NCBI GenBank assembly: GCA_024225275.1
Contig: JAAEMS010000333.1
Coordinates: 1-64,000, forward strand
Source: Actinomycetes bacterium
GTDB lineage: Bacteria; Actinomycetota; Acidimicrobiia; Acidimicrobiales; JAAEMS01
Reading direction: 5' to 3'
Length of the DNA stretch: 64,000 nucleotides
This document shows positions 7,404 to 17,039 of this stretch, one piece after another. The position numbers and the translations under genes are program-made. Numbering within the stretch: position 1 is the stretch's first letter; each line of letters starts with the position of its first letter. A model generated the notes under the pieces. That model saw only the letters and a program-made list of their open reading frames with translations, did not search any database and was not told where the DNA came from.

Positions 7404-9026
7404 TCAGCCGCAGGGCATATCCGTTCGCACACCATCACTCCAGATCCGCAGCTCATAGGACGCCCCGGCCAAGGCGTCAACATCGGTGTAGCTGCTCACG
7501 TCCCGCCCCGGTGTGGCGAGCCAGGTCCCGTTTCGACGAACGACATGCACGCCGCCCTCATCAGTCCAGGTGAGGATGGCGTCATTGCCAGCTACATCCA
7601 GTTGACACTCGGGGCCGGCCGGCACAGTGGTCGTGGTGGTCGTCGTGGGCGCGGTCGTGGTTGTGGTGGGCGCGGTCGTGGTTGTGGTGGGCGCGGTCGT
7701 GGTGGTCGTCGTAGGCGTGGTCGTGGTGGTCGTGGTTGTGGGGGGCGTGGCGGTCGTACATGTGACGGTCGATCGAACGCCGTGCTCCCACGACAACAGT
7801 TCATAGACCGCGTCCGGAGGAGACTGATCGTCGACATAGCTTGACGCACCGCTACCGGGGGTCGCGAGCCACTTGCCGTCGCGGCGTACGACGTACGTGC
7901 CGCCAGCGTCGACCCACAACAGCGTCGCCTCCGAACCAACGACTTCCACCCTGCACGACAACGCTTCGGGGATGGTGGTCGTGGTGGTCGCGGTGGTCGT
8001 GGTGGTGGTGGTCGTCGTGGGGGGCAATGGTGTGCCGCCCCCGCCGAAGAACGGATCATTCGCCAGTCGGTTGAAGGCATCCTGCGCCGACTCGCTGGTG
8101 GAGATCCGCCAGTCGCAATCGGTGTTCGCAGAGGTGTGCTCGAGATTGAACCAGGAGATGAGCTCGAACTGATCGTGCTCGCCGTCCTGGAACAACGCCC
8201 TGGCATCGTCGAGCCAGGCTGCCTTGCGGCCCGCTTCGTCGGGGTCCTCCACCGAGCCGATCTCGGTAACCATGAGCGCCTTGTCCTGATGATCGGAGCC
8301 CCACACCCGCAGCGGCTCGATGATCTCGCCGAGCGTCATCCATCTGGTGTCGGTACCAGAGCGGCAGCTATGCCAGTTGTAGGCATCCACCGCGGCTGCA
8401 TCGACCCAGTCGTCGCCCGGATACCACTTCGGTGCCTGCCGGCGGTCGGTGCTCGGGACATGAAACGAGTAGTCGGTCATGATCCACACCCGGCCCAGGG
8501 TGTCGAGTCCTTCGTCGTTCATCACCGTCATGAAGCGCTGCCAAGCCGCGATGAAGTCGGTGTCGACCCCGTGAGCGAGATTGGAGGAAGCTTCGGGCTC
8601 GTGGTGGAACGTGAGGTAGATACGGTCGGCGTAGGGTTGGAGGTCTTCAGCCCAACGCACCATGTCGTCGTGTAGCGGATCACCCGGCTGGGCCGCCGCG
8701 ATGTCGGACCACGGAATCTCGACGCCACCGGCCTTGGGCTTGATCGATAGCACCAACCGGTGACTATCCAACAACTCGAGATCTTTCGTCGAGGGGAAGT
8801 CGTCGTCCCAGAGGTGGAAGACACGAACAGCATCGAGCGTCCGGCCGCTGTCCTCCTCGAACTGGTCGATCAATTGGGGCTGACTGCTCTTCACCGCCGC
8901 ACCGAGCTGCACGGTGTCAGGAGCTGCAGCCCCTGTCGGCTGCTGAGCGCCAACCACCAAGAACACCAAGACGAACGCGACCAGAGTCACGAAAAGAGCA
9001 ACCCATAGCCGCCGTGCCGAATCCAT
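7404..9026 (-). CDS. Secreted or anchored GH26-like glycoside hydrolase with Thr-rich linkers and duplicated C-terminal modules
   Basis: The 540-residue protein begins with an uncleaved-looking signal/anchor (LWVALFVTLVAFVLVFLVV, residues 8-26). The catalytic domain (about 40-330) resembles beta-mannanase family 26, with a putative acid/base Glu in LTFHHEPEA and a nucleophile-type Glu in VTEIGSVED. Two homologous ~65-residue modules follow, each running from a Cys and W to a Cys (CRVEVVGSEATLLWVDAGG and CQLDVAGNDAILTWTDEGG). They are separated by Pro-Thr-Thr linkers. A polysaccharide target is likely but unknown. TAGGCT lies 6 nt before the ATG, suggesting a leaderless transcript. Confidence 0.75.
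   Translation of the reverse strand: MDSARRLWVALFVTLVAFVLVFLVVGAQQPTGAAAPDTVQLGAAVKSSQPQLIDQFEEDSGRTLDAVRVFHLWDDDFPSTKDLELLDSHRLVLSIKPKAGGVEIPWSDIAAAQPGDPLHDDMVRWAEDLQPYADRIYLTFHHEPEASSNLAHGVDTDFIAAWQRFMTVMNDEGLDTLGRVWIMTDYSFHVPSTDRRQAPKWYPGDDWVDAAAVDAYNWHSCRSGTDTRWMTLGEIIEPLRVWGSDHQDKALMVTEIGSVEDPDEAGRKAAWLDDARALFQDGEHDQFELISWFNLEHTSANTDCDWRISTSESAQDAFNRLANDPFFGGGGTPLPPTTTTTTTTTATTTTTIPEALSCRVEVVGSEATLLWVDAGGTYVVRRDGKWLATPGSGASSYVDDQSPPDAVYELLSWEHGVRSTVTCTTATPPTTTTTTTTPTTTTTTAPTTTTTAPTTTTTAPTTTTTTTVPAGPECQLDVAGNDAILTWTDEGGVHVVRRNGTWLATPGRDVSSYTDVDALAGASYELRIWSDGVRTDMPCG
7612..7745. repeat. Low-complexity Thr-linker repeat
   Basis: Short GGTCGTGGTTGTGG-like units repeat here and encode the poly-Thr linker of the GH26-like protein on the minus strand. 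A second, shorter stretch is at about 7977-8022. Such tracts are prone to slippage and assembly error. Confidence 0.8.
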
Positions 9027-9088
9027 GCCCCGAGCCTACCCGGATACGAGGCGTCTCGAAAAGAGGTAGGGGGCCCCGCAGGTTTGAT

Positions 9089-9835
9089 CATGCGTTTGGG
9101 GTGGCGGCCAGGGTGTAGTTCCAGTCGCCGTGCCATTGGTGGCGGGTGAGGGGCAACCCAACTCGGGGTCAACGAAATCGTGCACATTGACCCGCTCGGG
9201 TTCCCCGGGCTGGTACTCGACCCCGACCATTGGGCAACGGGCCCACCAGCTCTTGGTTCTTGGTGTCCACCGAGATCACCGGCTCGCCCGCCCCAGCGAA
9301 CTCTCGGGCCAGCCCATGCAGGTACCGGAACTGGCCGTCACGATCGGCGTGCGCGGTGCCCTCTTTCACCTTGGCCGGGGACTGCAACGAATACCCCAAC
9401 CGCTTGAGGATCCTCCCCACCGTGTCATCAGAGACCGAGAACCCCTGACCAACAAGCTCCGCGGCCAGCTTCGCGGTCGACTTCGACGTCCAGCGCAGCA
9501 ACGACATCGGGTTCCCTCGCGTATCGGGATGCACCAACTCGTCCAACGCCTCCAACAACCCCGGCTGCTTCTCGATCGCCGGCTTGTCGCCGCCCCCAAC
9601 CGCGCGTTGCCGATCCAACGGAACGATCCCCGCATCGACCTCACCCACCGCCTTGATCACCGTGCTACGGCTCATCCCCGACACCGAAGCCACCACAGTC
9701 TTGCCACCACGACCCAACGCCCGAGCCAACCCACCGGCCCCCACCGACCGACGCCTCCACACACCGAACCCCACACCGCGCGCACCAACCTGCGCGGACC
9801 CGAGTCGTTGCCATCGCGCAAGCTGGCTCAGAGCG
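9089..9835 (-). pseudogene. Decayed ISAzo13-family transposase
   Basis: The intact part (about 9230-9730) encodes the family segments MSRSTVIKAVGEVDAG, MSLLRWTSKSTAKLA and GEPVISVDTKNQELVGPLPNG. Near 9230 the frame shifts, and the next family segment (VEYQPGEPERVNVHDFVDPELG) is in another frame. It is then joined directly to the extreme C-terminus (LTRHQWHGDWNYTLAATPNA, stop at 9089-9091). By comparison with the family, roughly 130-150 catalytic residues are missing. The N-terminus is also scrambled. No terminal inverted repeats are obvious. Confidence 0.8.
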
Positions 9836-9963
9836 ACCGGACCAGCCCGCTTGTGGTGCGTCGTCCGCAGGCGTGAGACGGCCCATGCAGGGCGAGACCA
9901 AAAGCAAAGCGGTCCCACCCGCCCGAGCCCTTCTAGAGGACCACGGTTCGAGTAAGACCGCTT

Positions 9964-10039
9964 TGGTGGAGCTAAGGAGAATTGAACTCCTGACCCCTTC
10001 CATGCCATGGAAGTGCTCTACCAACTGAGCTATAGCCCC
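9964..10039 (-). tRNA. tRNA-Ala (GGC)
   Basis: The minus strand folds as a full cloverleaf: acceptor GGGGCTA/TAGCTCC, discriminator A, encoded CCA, D-arm AGCTCAGTTGGTAGAGC, anticodon stem-loop CTTCC-ATGGCAT-GGAAG, and T-loop GTTCAATTC. The anticodon is GGC. Confidence 0.95.
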
Positions 10040-10099
10040 GTGAGGATACGAAACGATAGCAGCGCCGTATCCCAGTTCAACATCTGTTTCGACCCCGAT

Positions 10100-12586
10100 T
10101 CAGGCGACGATGTTCACCAGCTTCGGTGCCCGAACGATGACCTTGCGGGGGTCACCGCCGTCGAGCTGACCCCGCACCTTCTCCGACGTCATGGCCAGGG
10201 CCTCGGCGTCGGCTTCGCTGATGTCGACCGACACCTCGAAGCGGTCGCGGACCTTGCCGTTGACCTGCACGACCATGGTGACCGAGTCGACGACGAGCTT
10301 GGCCGGATCGGCCACCGGCCAGGTGAGGGCGTGGATGTGCTCGCCGTCGTGGCGCAGGCTCCAGATCTCGGCGGTCATGTGGGGCACGGCCGGGGCCAGC
10401 AGCTGGAGGATGGTGTCGACGGCGAAGGCCAGCGTCTCGCCGTGTGGGCCCGTGTCGCTCTGGACGTACTTGTAGAGGGTGTTGGTGAACTCCATGAACC
10501 CGGCCACCGCGGTGTTGTAGGCCCACCGCTCGTACTCGCCGGTGACGCGGTCGATGAGCACATGAGTGGCCCTGTCGATCTCGACGTCGGCCGGGGTGGC
10601 ATCGCCGCCGCGGGCGGCGGAGAACAGGTCGCTGCCGGGAACGGCCAGTCGCCACAGGCGATGGAGAAAGCGTTCGCAGCCGTCGAGCTGGAAGTCCTCG
10701 AAGTCGACGTCCTCGGCCGGGGGCTTCACCTGGAGGATGGCCAGCCTCAACGAGTCGGCACCGTGGGCGTCGACGATCTGCTCGGGGGCGACGACATTGC
10801 CCCTGCTCTTCGACATCTTGCCGCCTCCCATGCGGACCATGCCCTGGGTGAACAGGCGACGGAACGGTTCGCGCAGTTCCTTGGGGGCCACTCCCAGGTC
10901 GGCCAGGGCTTTGGTGTAGAAGCGGGCGTAGAGCAGGTGGAGGATGGCGTGCTCGACACCACCGATGTACTGGTCGACCGGCAGCCACTCCTTCACGGCC
11001 TCGCGATCGAACGGGGCGTCGGTGTTGAACGGGTCGGCGAAACGCAGGAAGTACCAGGACGAGTCGACGAAGGTGTCCATGGTGTCGGTTTCGCGGCGGG
11101 CGGGGCCGCCACAGTCCGGGCAGGTGGTGTTGAGAAAGCCCTCGTGGCTGCGCAGGGGCGACTCGCCGGTGGGCTTGAACTCGACATCGTCGGGGGCGAC
11201 GATCGGCAGTTGATCGATGGGCGCGGGCCGGATTCCGCAGTCATCGCAATAGATCACCGGGATCGGGCAGCCCCAGAAGCGCTGCCGGCTGGCCAACCAG
11301 TCGCGGATCCGGAAGTTGATCTTGCCTTCGCCCAGCCCCTGGCCGGCCAGCCACTCGATGGTGGTGGATTTCGCGGTGGCCACGTCCATGCCGTTGAGGT
11401 CGAGCTCGGCGTTGGCGCTGTTGATGGCCGGCCCGTCGCCGGTGTAGGCCTCGCCGTCGAAGTCGGCGGGGGGTTGCACGGTGCGGACGATGTCGAGGCC
11501 GTAGGCGGTGGCGAAGTCCCAGTCGCGCTGGTCCTGGCCGGGTACGGCCATGATGGCGCCAGTGCCGTAGGTGATCAGCACATAGTCGGCGAGGTAGAGG
11601 GGGATGGCCTGGCCGGTGAAGGGGTTCACCACCCGGCTGCCGGTGAAGACGCCCCGCTTGTCAACCGGGCCCTCGGTGCTGAGGCGGTCGATCTCGGACA
11701 TGTTCGACACTTCGGTGCGGAAGGCAGCGACCGCCTCCTGGTTGTCCTGGGTGGTCATCTCGTTGACCCGGGGGTGCTCGGGCGACATGACCGCAAAGGT
11801 CATGCCGAAGCCGGTGTCGGGCCGGGTGGTGTAGACGGCCAGGGGGTCGACGTCGGTACGCTCCGAGCCGTCGTCGGCCGCGATGGGCAGCCCGAACTCG
11901 GCGCCCTCGGACCGGCCGATCCAGTTGCGCTGCATCGTCTTGACCCGCTCGGGCCAATCGAGGTTGTCGACCTCATCGAGCAGTTCCTGGGCATAGTCGG
12001 TGATGCGGAAGAACCATTGCTCCATGTCATGGCGTTCGACCGGATCGTCGCTGCGCTCGCAGCGGCCGTCGATGACCTGCTCGTTGGCCAGCACTGTCAT
12101 GCAGCCCGGGCACCAGTTCACCGGGGCGTTGCCGCGGTAGGCCAACCCGGCCTCCCAGAGCTTCAGGAAGATCCACTGACCCCAGCGCATGTACTCGGGG
12201 TCGTGGGACTTGACCATGCGCCGCCAGTCGTAGACGGCACCGATGCGACGCAGCGAGCTGGAGAGCTCAGCGATGCGGTCGTCGGTGTAGGGCCGGGGGT
12301 GCGAATTGGCGCTGATGGCGGCGTTCTCGGCCGGCAGACCGAAGCTGTCGAAACCAATGGGGGAGAGGACCGCCCGGCCGTTCATCGTGTGGTAGCGGAC
12401 GAGGAGGTCGCCGAAGGTGTAGTTGCGCACATGGCCGATGTGGGCGGGACCCGACGGGTACGGATACATGGAGAGGACGTACCGCTTCTCGCGCGGGTCG
12501 TCGTTCTCTACTTCGTAGGTGCGCTCATCGAGCCAACGCTGCTGCCAACGGGGCTCGATATCAGCGGGGGAGTAGCTCTGCGCCAT
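10100..12586 (-). CDS. leuS: Leucyl-tRNA synthetase
   Basis: A class I aminoacyl-tRNA synthetase charging tRNA-Leu. The HIGH motif lies in [21 protein letters not shown] and the KMSKS loop in [13 protein letters not shown]. The CP1 editing domain is between them, and a zinc-type CPDCGG is visible. I use ATG 12586 ([18 protein letters not shown]), giving 828 residues, the usual bacterial length. The frame continues upstream, but TAGGGT sits 7 nt before this ATG, so the transcript is probably leaderless. It diverges from the acyl-AMP ligase. Confidence 0.97.
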   Translation of the reverse strand: MAQSYSPADIEPRWQQRWLDERTYEVENDDPREKRYVLSMYPYPSGPAHIGHVRNYTFGDLLVRYHTMNGRAVLSPIGFDSFGLPAENAAISANSHPRPYTDDRIAELSSSLRRIGAVYDWRRMVKSHDPEYMRWGQWIFLKLWEAGLAYRGNAPVNWCPGCMTVLANEQVIDGRCERSDDPVERHDMEQWFFRITDYAQELLDEVDNLDWPERVKTMQRNWIGRSEGAEFGLPIAADDGSERTDVDPLAVYTTRPDTGFGMTFAVMSPEHPRVNEMTTQDNQEAVAAFRTEVSNMSEIDRLSTEGPVDKRGVFTGSRVVNPFTGQAIPLYLADYVLITYGTGAIMAVPGQDQRDWDFATAYGLDIVRTVQPPADFDGEAYTGDGPAINSANAELDLNGMDVATAKSTTIEWLAGQGLGEGKINFRIRDWLASRQRFWGCPIPVIYCDDCGIRPAPIDQLPIVAPDDVEFKPTGESPLRSHEGFLNTTCPDCGGPARRETDTMDTFVDSSWYFLRFADPFNTDAPFDREAVKEWLPVDQYIGGVEHAILHLLYARFYTKALADLGVAPKELREPFRRLFTQGMVRMGGGKMSKSRGNVVAPEQIVDAHGADSLRLAILQVKPPAEDVDFEDFQLDGCERFLHRLWRLAVPGSDLFSAARGGDATPADVEIDRATHVLIDRVTGEYERWAYNTAVAGFMEFTNTLYKYVQSDTGPHGETLAFAVDTILQLLAPAVPHMTAEIWSLRHDGEHIHALTWPVADPAKLVVDSVTMVVQVNGKVRDRFEVSVDISEADAEALAMTSEKVRGQLDGGDPRKVIVRAPKLVNIVA

Positions 12587-12749
12587 GAGCCAAACCCTAC
12601 CGAGGCCGATCTCCCGTTCGGTGCTTCGTTTCCGGCGGCCCACGGTCGGGCGGATGACACCACCCAGGTCGCAGCCTTCTGGTGGTTCCTTTGGCCTAGG
12701 CGGGATCGAGGCCAGTAACCTGTCGGCGGCTTCAGGAGGTCGAATACAC

Positions 12750-14405
12750 GTGCAAACGATCGCGGAACGTATGGTCGCCGCCGCCAAGGGTGACGGAACC
12801 GTCACTTTCATCAACGGCGATGAGCGGAACACCATCTCCTACGGCGACCTCCACCACAACGCGCGAGTGGCGGCCGCCGCCCTCCAAGCCCGGCAGGTGG
12901 GCCCGGGCAGCCACGTGGCCCTCCTCGGCCCCACCACCGAGCGCATCGTGACCACCATTCAGGCCAGCTGGCTGGTCGGCGCCACCCTGGTGCTGCTGCC
13001 CCTACCCATGCGGTTGGCCTCGATCGAAGAGTTCGTCGGCCAGACCCGTCGGCGGGTTCACAACGCCGATGTCGACCTCCTGGTCGTCGACGACGATCTG
13101 GCGCCGTTCATCGAGGCCCAGCCCGACGATCCGCCCATGGTGCTGCTCAGCGCCATCACCTCGGGTGAGGGGGGCATCGAGTCCAGCGACTTCCTGGCCC
13201 CCGAATACGACCCCGACTCCCTGGCTTTCCTCCAGTTCACCAGTGGCTCCACCAGCGAACCGAAGGGGGTCATGCTCCCGAACCGGACGGTCACCGCGAA
13301 TCTCGACGCCATCGCCGAAACCACCAACCTCGACGCCGCCGACGACGTCATGGTCTCATGGCTCCCCCTCTACCATGACATGGGCCTGGTTGGATTCTGC
13401 ATCCTGCCCCTCACCACGGGGACCCCCCTCGTGCTCGGTGCTCCCCAGGACTTCCTGGCCAAGCCGGCCCGGTGGATGCAGTGGATCTCCGAGTACGGGG
13501 GCACGGCCACCGCGGGGCCGAACTTCTCGTGGGTGTTGGCCACCCGTGCCCTCCGGCGCAACGATCAGCTCGACCTGTCGGCCCTACGGGTCGCCCTCAA
13601 CGGTGCTGAGCCGGTAGACCCCAACACGGTCGAGTCCTTCATCGAGGCCGGCGAACGTCACGGTCTCGAGCCTGGGGCCGTGTTCCCGGCTTTCGGCATG
13701 GCTGAGACCACCATCGCCGGTACCTTCCCCGAGCCGGGCGCCGGCCTTCGCACCGACACCGTCAATGGTCCCCTGCTCGAGCGCGAGCACCTTGCCGCCC
13801 CGGTTGACGCAGACGACCCGTCAGCCCGTCGCCTGGTGAAACTCGGCAAGCCGGTACCTGGGCTCGAGATCCGCATCGTCGATCCGGCCACCGGTCACCA
13901 GCTCGCCGAGCGTGAGGTTGGCGAGCTCGAGGTCCGGGGCACCTCGGTGACCCCCGGCTACTACAAGCGCGACGACGCCAACGCCGAGTCCTTCCGCGAT
14001 GACTGGTTCCGAACTGGCGACCTCGCCTACATCGTCGACGGCGACATGGTCATGTGTGGTCGGATCAAGGACGTCATCATCGTCGGCGGTCGCAACGTCT
14101 ACCCGCAGGACATCGAGCGGGTCGTCGGTGAGGTCGACGGCATCCGCCCCGGCAACGTCATCGCCTTTGGCATCGACGGTCGCCAGGGGAAACAGTCGGT
14201 GGTGGTTGTGGCCGAGGCCAAGGACTCAGAACCAGAAGCCGTGCGCAGTGAGGTGGCCGACCGGGTGGTGCGGGCCGTGGGCCTGCCGGCCAAGGATGTG
14301 GTCCTGGTGCCCACCGGAACCCTGCCCAAGACCTCGTCGGGCAAGCTCCAGCGGTCGCTCTGCAAGGACCGCTACCTCGGCGAAGAACTCGAACGGCTCA
14401 GCTAG
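12750..14405 (+). CDS. Fatty-acyl-AMP ligase (AMP-binding, FadD32-like)
   Basis: A member of the ANL superfamily that activates a fatty acid as its adenylate. The P-loop [11 protein letters not shown], the LPLYHDMGL segment, the FGMAETT motif and the hinge region ([23 protein letters not shown]) are all present, with the C-terminal Lys in [10 protein letters not shown]. The length (551 residues) and the LYHDMGLVG motif fit fatty-acyl-AMP ligases rather than CoA ligases. The start is GTG 12750, with AGGAGGT 9 nt upstream. No polyketide synthase or acyl carrier protein lies nearby. Confidence 0.88.
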   Translation: MQTIAERMVAAAKGDGTVTFINGDERNTISYGDLHHNARVAAAALQARQVGPGSHVALLGPTTERIVTTIQASWLVGATLVLLPLPMRLASIEEFVGQTRRRVHNADVDLLVVDDDLAPFIEAQPDDPPMVLLSAITSGEGGIESSDFLAPEYDPDSLAFLQFTSGSTSEPKGVMLPNRTVTANLDAIAETTNLDAADDVMVSWLPLYHDMGLVGFCILPLTTGTPLVLGAPQDFLAKPARWMQWISEYGGTATAGPNFSWVLATRALRRNDQLDLSALRVALNGAEPVDPNTVESFIEAGERHGLEPGAVFPAFGMAETTIAGTFPEPGAGLRTDTVNGPLLEREHLAAPVDADDPSARRLVKLGKPVPGLEIRIVDPATGHQLAEREVGELEVRGTSVTPGYYKRDDANAESFRDDWFRTGDLAYIVDGDMVMCGRIKDVIIVGGRNVYPQDIERVVGEVDGIRPGNVIAFGIDGRQGKQSVVVVAEAKDSEPEAVRSEVADRVVRAVGLPAKDVVLVPTGTLPKTSSGKLQRSLCKDRYLGEELERLS

Positions 14406-14449
14406 GCCCGAGAGCAAAGAGGGGCCGGGTGCCCCGGCGCTAGGCGGGG

Positions 14450-15478
14450 CTAGGCGGCCTTGATGGCTTCCATGATGGGGCGCCAGCGGCCCGGGTCGGT
14501 CTTGTAGGGGGCGTAGAAGCTGATGCGCTGGATCACGTCGCCGTAGCGAGAGTTCAGCTCGGGGGCGATGCCCTCGGGCTCGGACACCACCGCGAATGTG
14601 TTCAGGATCTCGTCGTCGACGACTTTGGCCATTTCTTCCCACTTGCCCTGTTTCGACATCACGTTGAGCTCGTCCTGGAGCCCACCCCAGCCGTGGAGGT
14701 CGAGCACCGGCCGGTAGGCGGGGGTCGAGCCGTAGAAGGAGATCTGCTGCTTGGTGCTCATGGCCGCCTTGGCCAGTTCGTCGTCGTCGGCCCCGGTCAC
14801 CACGAAGGACGGCCCCACGATCTCGAAGTCATCGGACTGGGCCAGCGGCTTCTTGCCGGCCTTGGCCCGGCCCTTGTCGAGGGCGGGGATGGTGACCTCG
14901 CGCAGGTAGCGCTCGGTGGTGAAACCGTGACAGATGAAGCCGTCGCAGACCTCACCGGCCACCTGGGTCATGAGCTCACCCACGCCAGCGAGGAAGACCT
15001 TGGGGCGGCCGTGGCTGGCCGGACCAGGATCGAAGAACGGGGTCATCAGGGTGTGGGTGTAGAAATCGCCCCGGAAGTTGAGCCGCTCGCCCTGATCCCA
15101 GGAATCCCAGATGGCGTGGATGGCCTGCACCATCTCGCGCATCCGGGCGGCCGGCTTCGACCACTCCATCGAGAAGCGCTTCGTGATGTGGGGCTTGATC
15201 TGGGAGCCGAGGCCCAGAATGAACCGACCCTTCGAGTAGTCCTGGAGGTCGTAGCCGATGTTGGCCAGCAGCATCGGGTTGCGCGCGAACGCGACGGCGA
15301 TACTGGTGCCGATCTCCACCGATTCGGTGTGTTCGGCCGCGAGCACATGGGGCAGGAAAGGGTCGTGGCTGGTCTCAGCCGTCCAGATCCCGTCGTAGCC
15401 AGCGGCCTCGGCCTCCTTGGCGGCCTGAGCGGCGCCGTTGAGGCTTTGTGCGAGTGAGAGTCCTCCGTCAACCTTCAT
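14450..15478 (-). CDS. LLM-class F420-dependent oxidoreductase
   Basis: A 342-residue luciferase-like monooxygenase-fold enzyme, probably using coenzyme F420. It begins with MKVDGGLSL and contains AEAAGYDGIWTAETSHDPF, the nonprolyl segment IGTSIAVAFARNPMLLA, and GRFILGLGSQ, typical of the actinobacterial F420 subfamily. The substrate is unknown. The frame is open far upstream, but the ATG at 15478 is chosen because homologues start here and TAGGTT lies 7 nt before it. It is divergent from the cnoX-like gene, and the two -10-like hexamers are about 40 bp apart. Confidence 0.9.
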   Translation of the reverse strand: MKVDGGLSLAQSLNGAAQAAKEAEAAGYDGIWTAETSHDPFLPHVLAAEHTESVEIGTSIAVAFARNPMLLANIGYDLQDYSKGRFILGLGSQIKPHITKRFSMEWSKPAARMREMVQAIHAIWDSWDQGERLNFRGDFYTHTLMTPFFDPGPASHGRPKVFLAGVGELMTQVAGEVCDGFICHGFTTERYLREVTIPALDKGRAKAGKKPLAQSDDFEIVGPSFVVTGADDDELAKAAMSTKQQISFYGSTPAYRPVLDLHGWGGLQDELNVMSKQGKWEEMAKVVDDEILNTFAVVSEPEGIAPELNSRYGDVIQRISFYAPYKTDPGRWRPIMEAIKAA

Positions 15479-15544
15479 GACCCTCAACCTAGCCCGGCCG
15501 TCCGACGGGTGGAGAATGGCCAGGGGCTGACTAGCTTCGAGGTC

Positions 15545-16249
15545 ATGATCGACGCCACCGATGCTTCGTTCGAGACCGACGTACTGGCCCGCAGCGAACA
15601 GGCTGTGATCGTCGTAGATCTCTGGGCCCCTTGGTGTGGTCCGTGCAAGCAGCTCGGCCCCATCATCGAGAAGGTCGTGGCCGAGACCAACGGCCAGGCC
15701 GAACTGGTGAAGATCAACATCGACGAGAATCCGGGTGCCGCGCAGGCCTTTCAGGTTCAGTCCATTCCCGCCGTGTACGCGGTGAAAGACCGCCAGGTGG
15801 TGGACGGGTTCGTCGGCGCCCAGGGCGAGCCCGCGGTCAAGGAGTTCGTCGACAAGCTCCTCGACGGCTCCGAGCCCAGCGAAGTCGACCTCCTGGTCGA
15901 AGCCGGCGACGAGGTGTCGTTGGGTCGGGCCCTCGAGCTCGAGCCCGGTCACGAGGCGGCCACCCAGGCGTTGGCGCTGCTCTTCCTCGACGCCGGCAAC
16001 AACGAGGCGGCGCTCGAGATCCTCGAGACCATCCCCGACACCCCCGAGGCCCGCCACCTCAAGGCGCTGGCCCGCACCGGTGAGTCCACCCCCGCCGATG
16101 ACATCGAAGCCCGCCTCGAAGCCATCCTCGCTGTGGTGAAGGGTGACGATGAGGCCCGCCGAGAGTTCGTCGACCTTCTCGAGGTCCTCGGCCCCGAAGA
16201 CCCCCGCACCGGTGTCTTCCGCCGCAAGCTCACCGCCGCTCTGTACTGA
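15545..16249 (+). CDS. cnoX: Thioredoxin-TPR co-chaperone (CnoX/YbbN-like)
   Basis: The N-terminal thioredoxin domain keeps the active site WAPWCGPC near residue 28 and the cis-Pro segment QSIPAVYAV. The C-terminal half is a helical, TPR-like domain (AALEILETIPDTPEARHLKAL). In proteobacteria CnoX protects proteins from hypochlorous acid and hands them to GroEL or DnaK; here the active-site cysteines suggest that redox activity is retained. ATG 15545 follows TAGCTT by 7 nt. The 3' end runs into a 55-bp tandem repeat. Confidence 0.85.
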   Translation: MIDATDASFETDVLARSEQAVIVVDLWAPWCGPCKQLGPIIEKVVAETNGQAELVKINIDENPGAAQAFQVQSIPAVYAVKDRQVVDGFVGAQGEPAVKEFVDKLLDGSEPSEVDLLVEAGDEVSLGRALELEPGHEAATQALALLFLDAGNNEAALEILETIPDTPEARHLKALARTGESTPADDIEARLEAILAVVKGDDEARREFVDLLEVLGPEDPRTGVFRRKLTAALY

Positions 16250-16251
16250 TC

Positions 16252-16360
16252 CTTCGCAGCCTGAGGGCTGACCGCCGGAATCTCTCGCGGCTCACCGCCG
16301 CTTTGTCTTCGCAGCCTGAGGGCTGACCGCCGGAATCTCTCGCGGCTCACCGCCGCTTTG
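16252..16360. repeat. 55-bp tandem duplication
   Basis: The segment at 16252-16305 (starting CTTCGCAGCCTGAGGGC) is repeated with only one or two differences at 16307-16360. Each copy holds a small hairpin, CAGCC-TGAG-GGCTG. The 3' end of each copy (CTCACCGCCGCT) also matches the last codons of the cnoX-like gene, so the repeat may derive from its terminator region. Confidence 0.8.
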
Positions 16361-16385
16361 CATGGTCCGGAACGGGAGGTGTTTT

Positions 16386-17039
16386 GTGGCGCTGTCTGAT
16401 GAACCGGTCCCATCCGAGGGACCTGTGTCGCCGGTGGGGGATCTGCTCGACGACCTGAGGAGCCGCCTTCCCCGCTGGGCCCCTCTGGCCATGGTCGCCC
16501 TGGTGGCGGCGGCCGTGGGCGCGGCGGTCCTCCTGCGCCCAACCCCCACTCCTGTCGAGGTGAGCATCCCCATGGCGGCCCCGGTCACCACTTCAACCAC
16601 CACGACCCCCAGGGTGGTAGTCCACGTCGCCGGAGCCGTACAGCGGCCTGGGGTCATCCGGTTGGAAGGAGGAGCCCGCCTGTCTGACGCCGTCTCGTCG
16701 GCCGGTGGACCCCTACCCGAGGCCGACCTCGACCGGGTCAACCTGGCGGCCCCGCTGGTTGACGGCACCCACTACTACCTGCCCCTGATCGGCGAGGTGG
16801 CCACCGCGGTGATCGAGCCCGCGGGCGCTGCCGGTACCGGCGGTGGCCTCGTCGATCTCAACCGGGCCGGAGCCGCCGAGCTCGAAACGCTCACCGGCAT
16901 CGGCCCGGCACTGGCCGCGGCCATCGTGGATCACCGCGACCGCTCCGGCCCCTTCGCCCGGGTCGACGACCTCCTGGCAGTCAGCGGCATTGGGCCAGCC
17001 AAGCTCGAACGCCTGCGTGAAGAGGTCACCGTTGGCTGA
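16386..17039 (+). CDS. comEA: Competence protein ComEA
   Basis: A membrane-anchored DNA-binding protein for DNA uptake. It has one membrane segment (WAPLAMVALVAAAVGAAVLL), a Thr-rich stretch, an SLBB-type domain (VVVHVAGAVQRPGVIRL) and a C-terminal double helix-hairpin-helix (VDLNRAGAAELETLTGIGPALAAAIVDHR and DLLAVSGIGPAKLERL). I place the start at GTG 16386, with GGAGGT 5 nt upstream, rather than ATG 16362, giving 217 residues. It overlaps the TTG start of comEC. Confidence 0.93.
   Translation: MALSDEPVPSEGPVSPVGDLLDDLRSRLPRWAPLAMVALVAAAVGAAVLLRPTPTPVEVSIPMAAPVTTSTTTTPRVVVHVAGAVQRPGVIRLEGGARLSDAVSSAGGPLPEADLDRVNLAAPLVDGTHYYLPLIGEVATAVIEPAGAAGTGGGLVDLNRAGAAELETLTGIGPALAAAIVDHRDRSGPFARVDDLLAVSGIGPAKLERLREEVTVG

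Noticed and set aside
10007-12718. 903-codon open frame on the plus strand opposite leuS
   Set aside because: It is a shadow frame of the GC-rich leuS gene, with Gly/Val/His-rich composition and no domain.
12585-12749. ATG 12585 as start of the acyl-AMP ligase
   Set aside because: GTG 12750 has a strong AGGAGGT site, and the extra residues are basic and overlap the leuS start.
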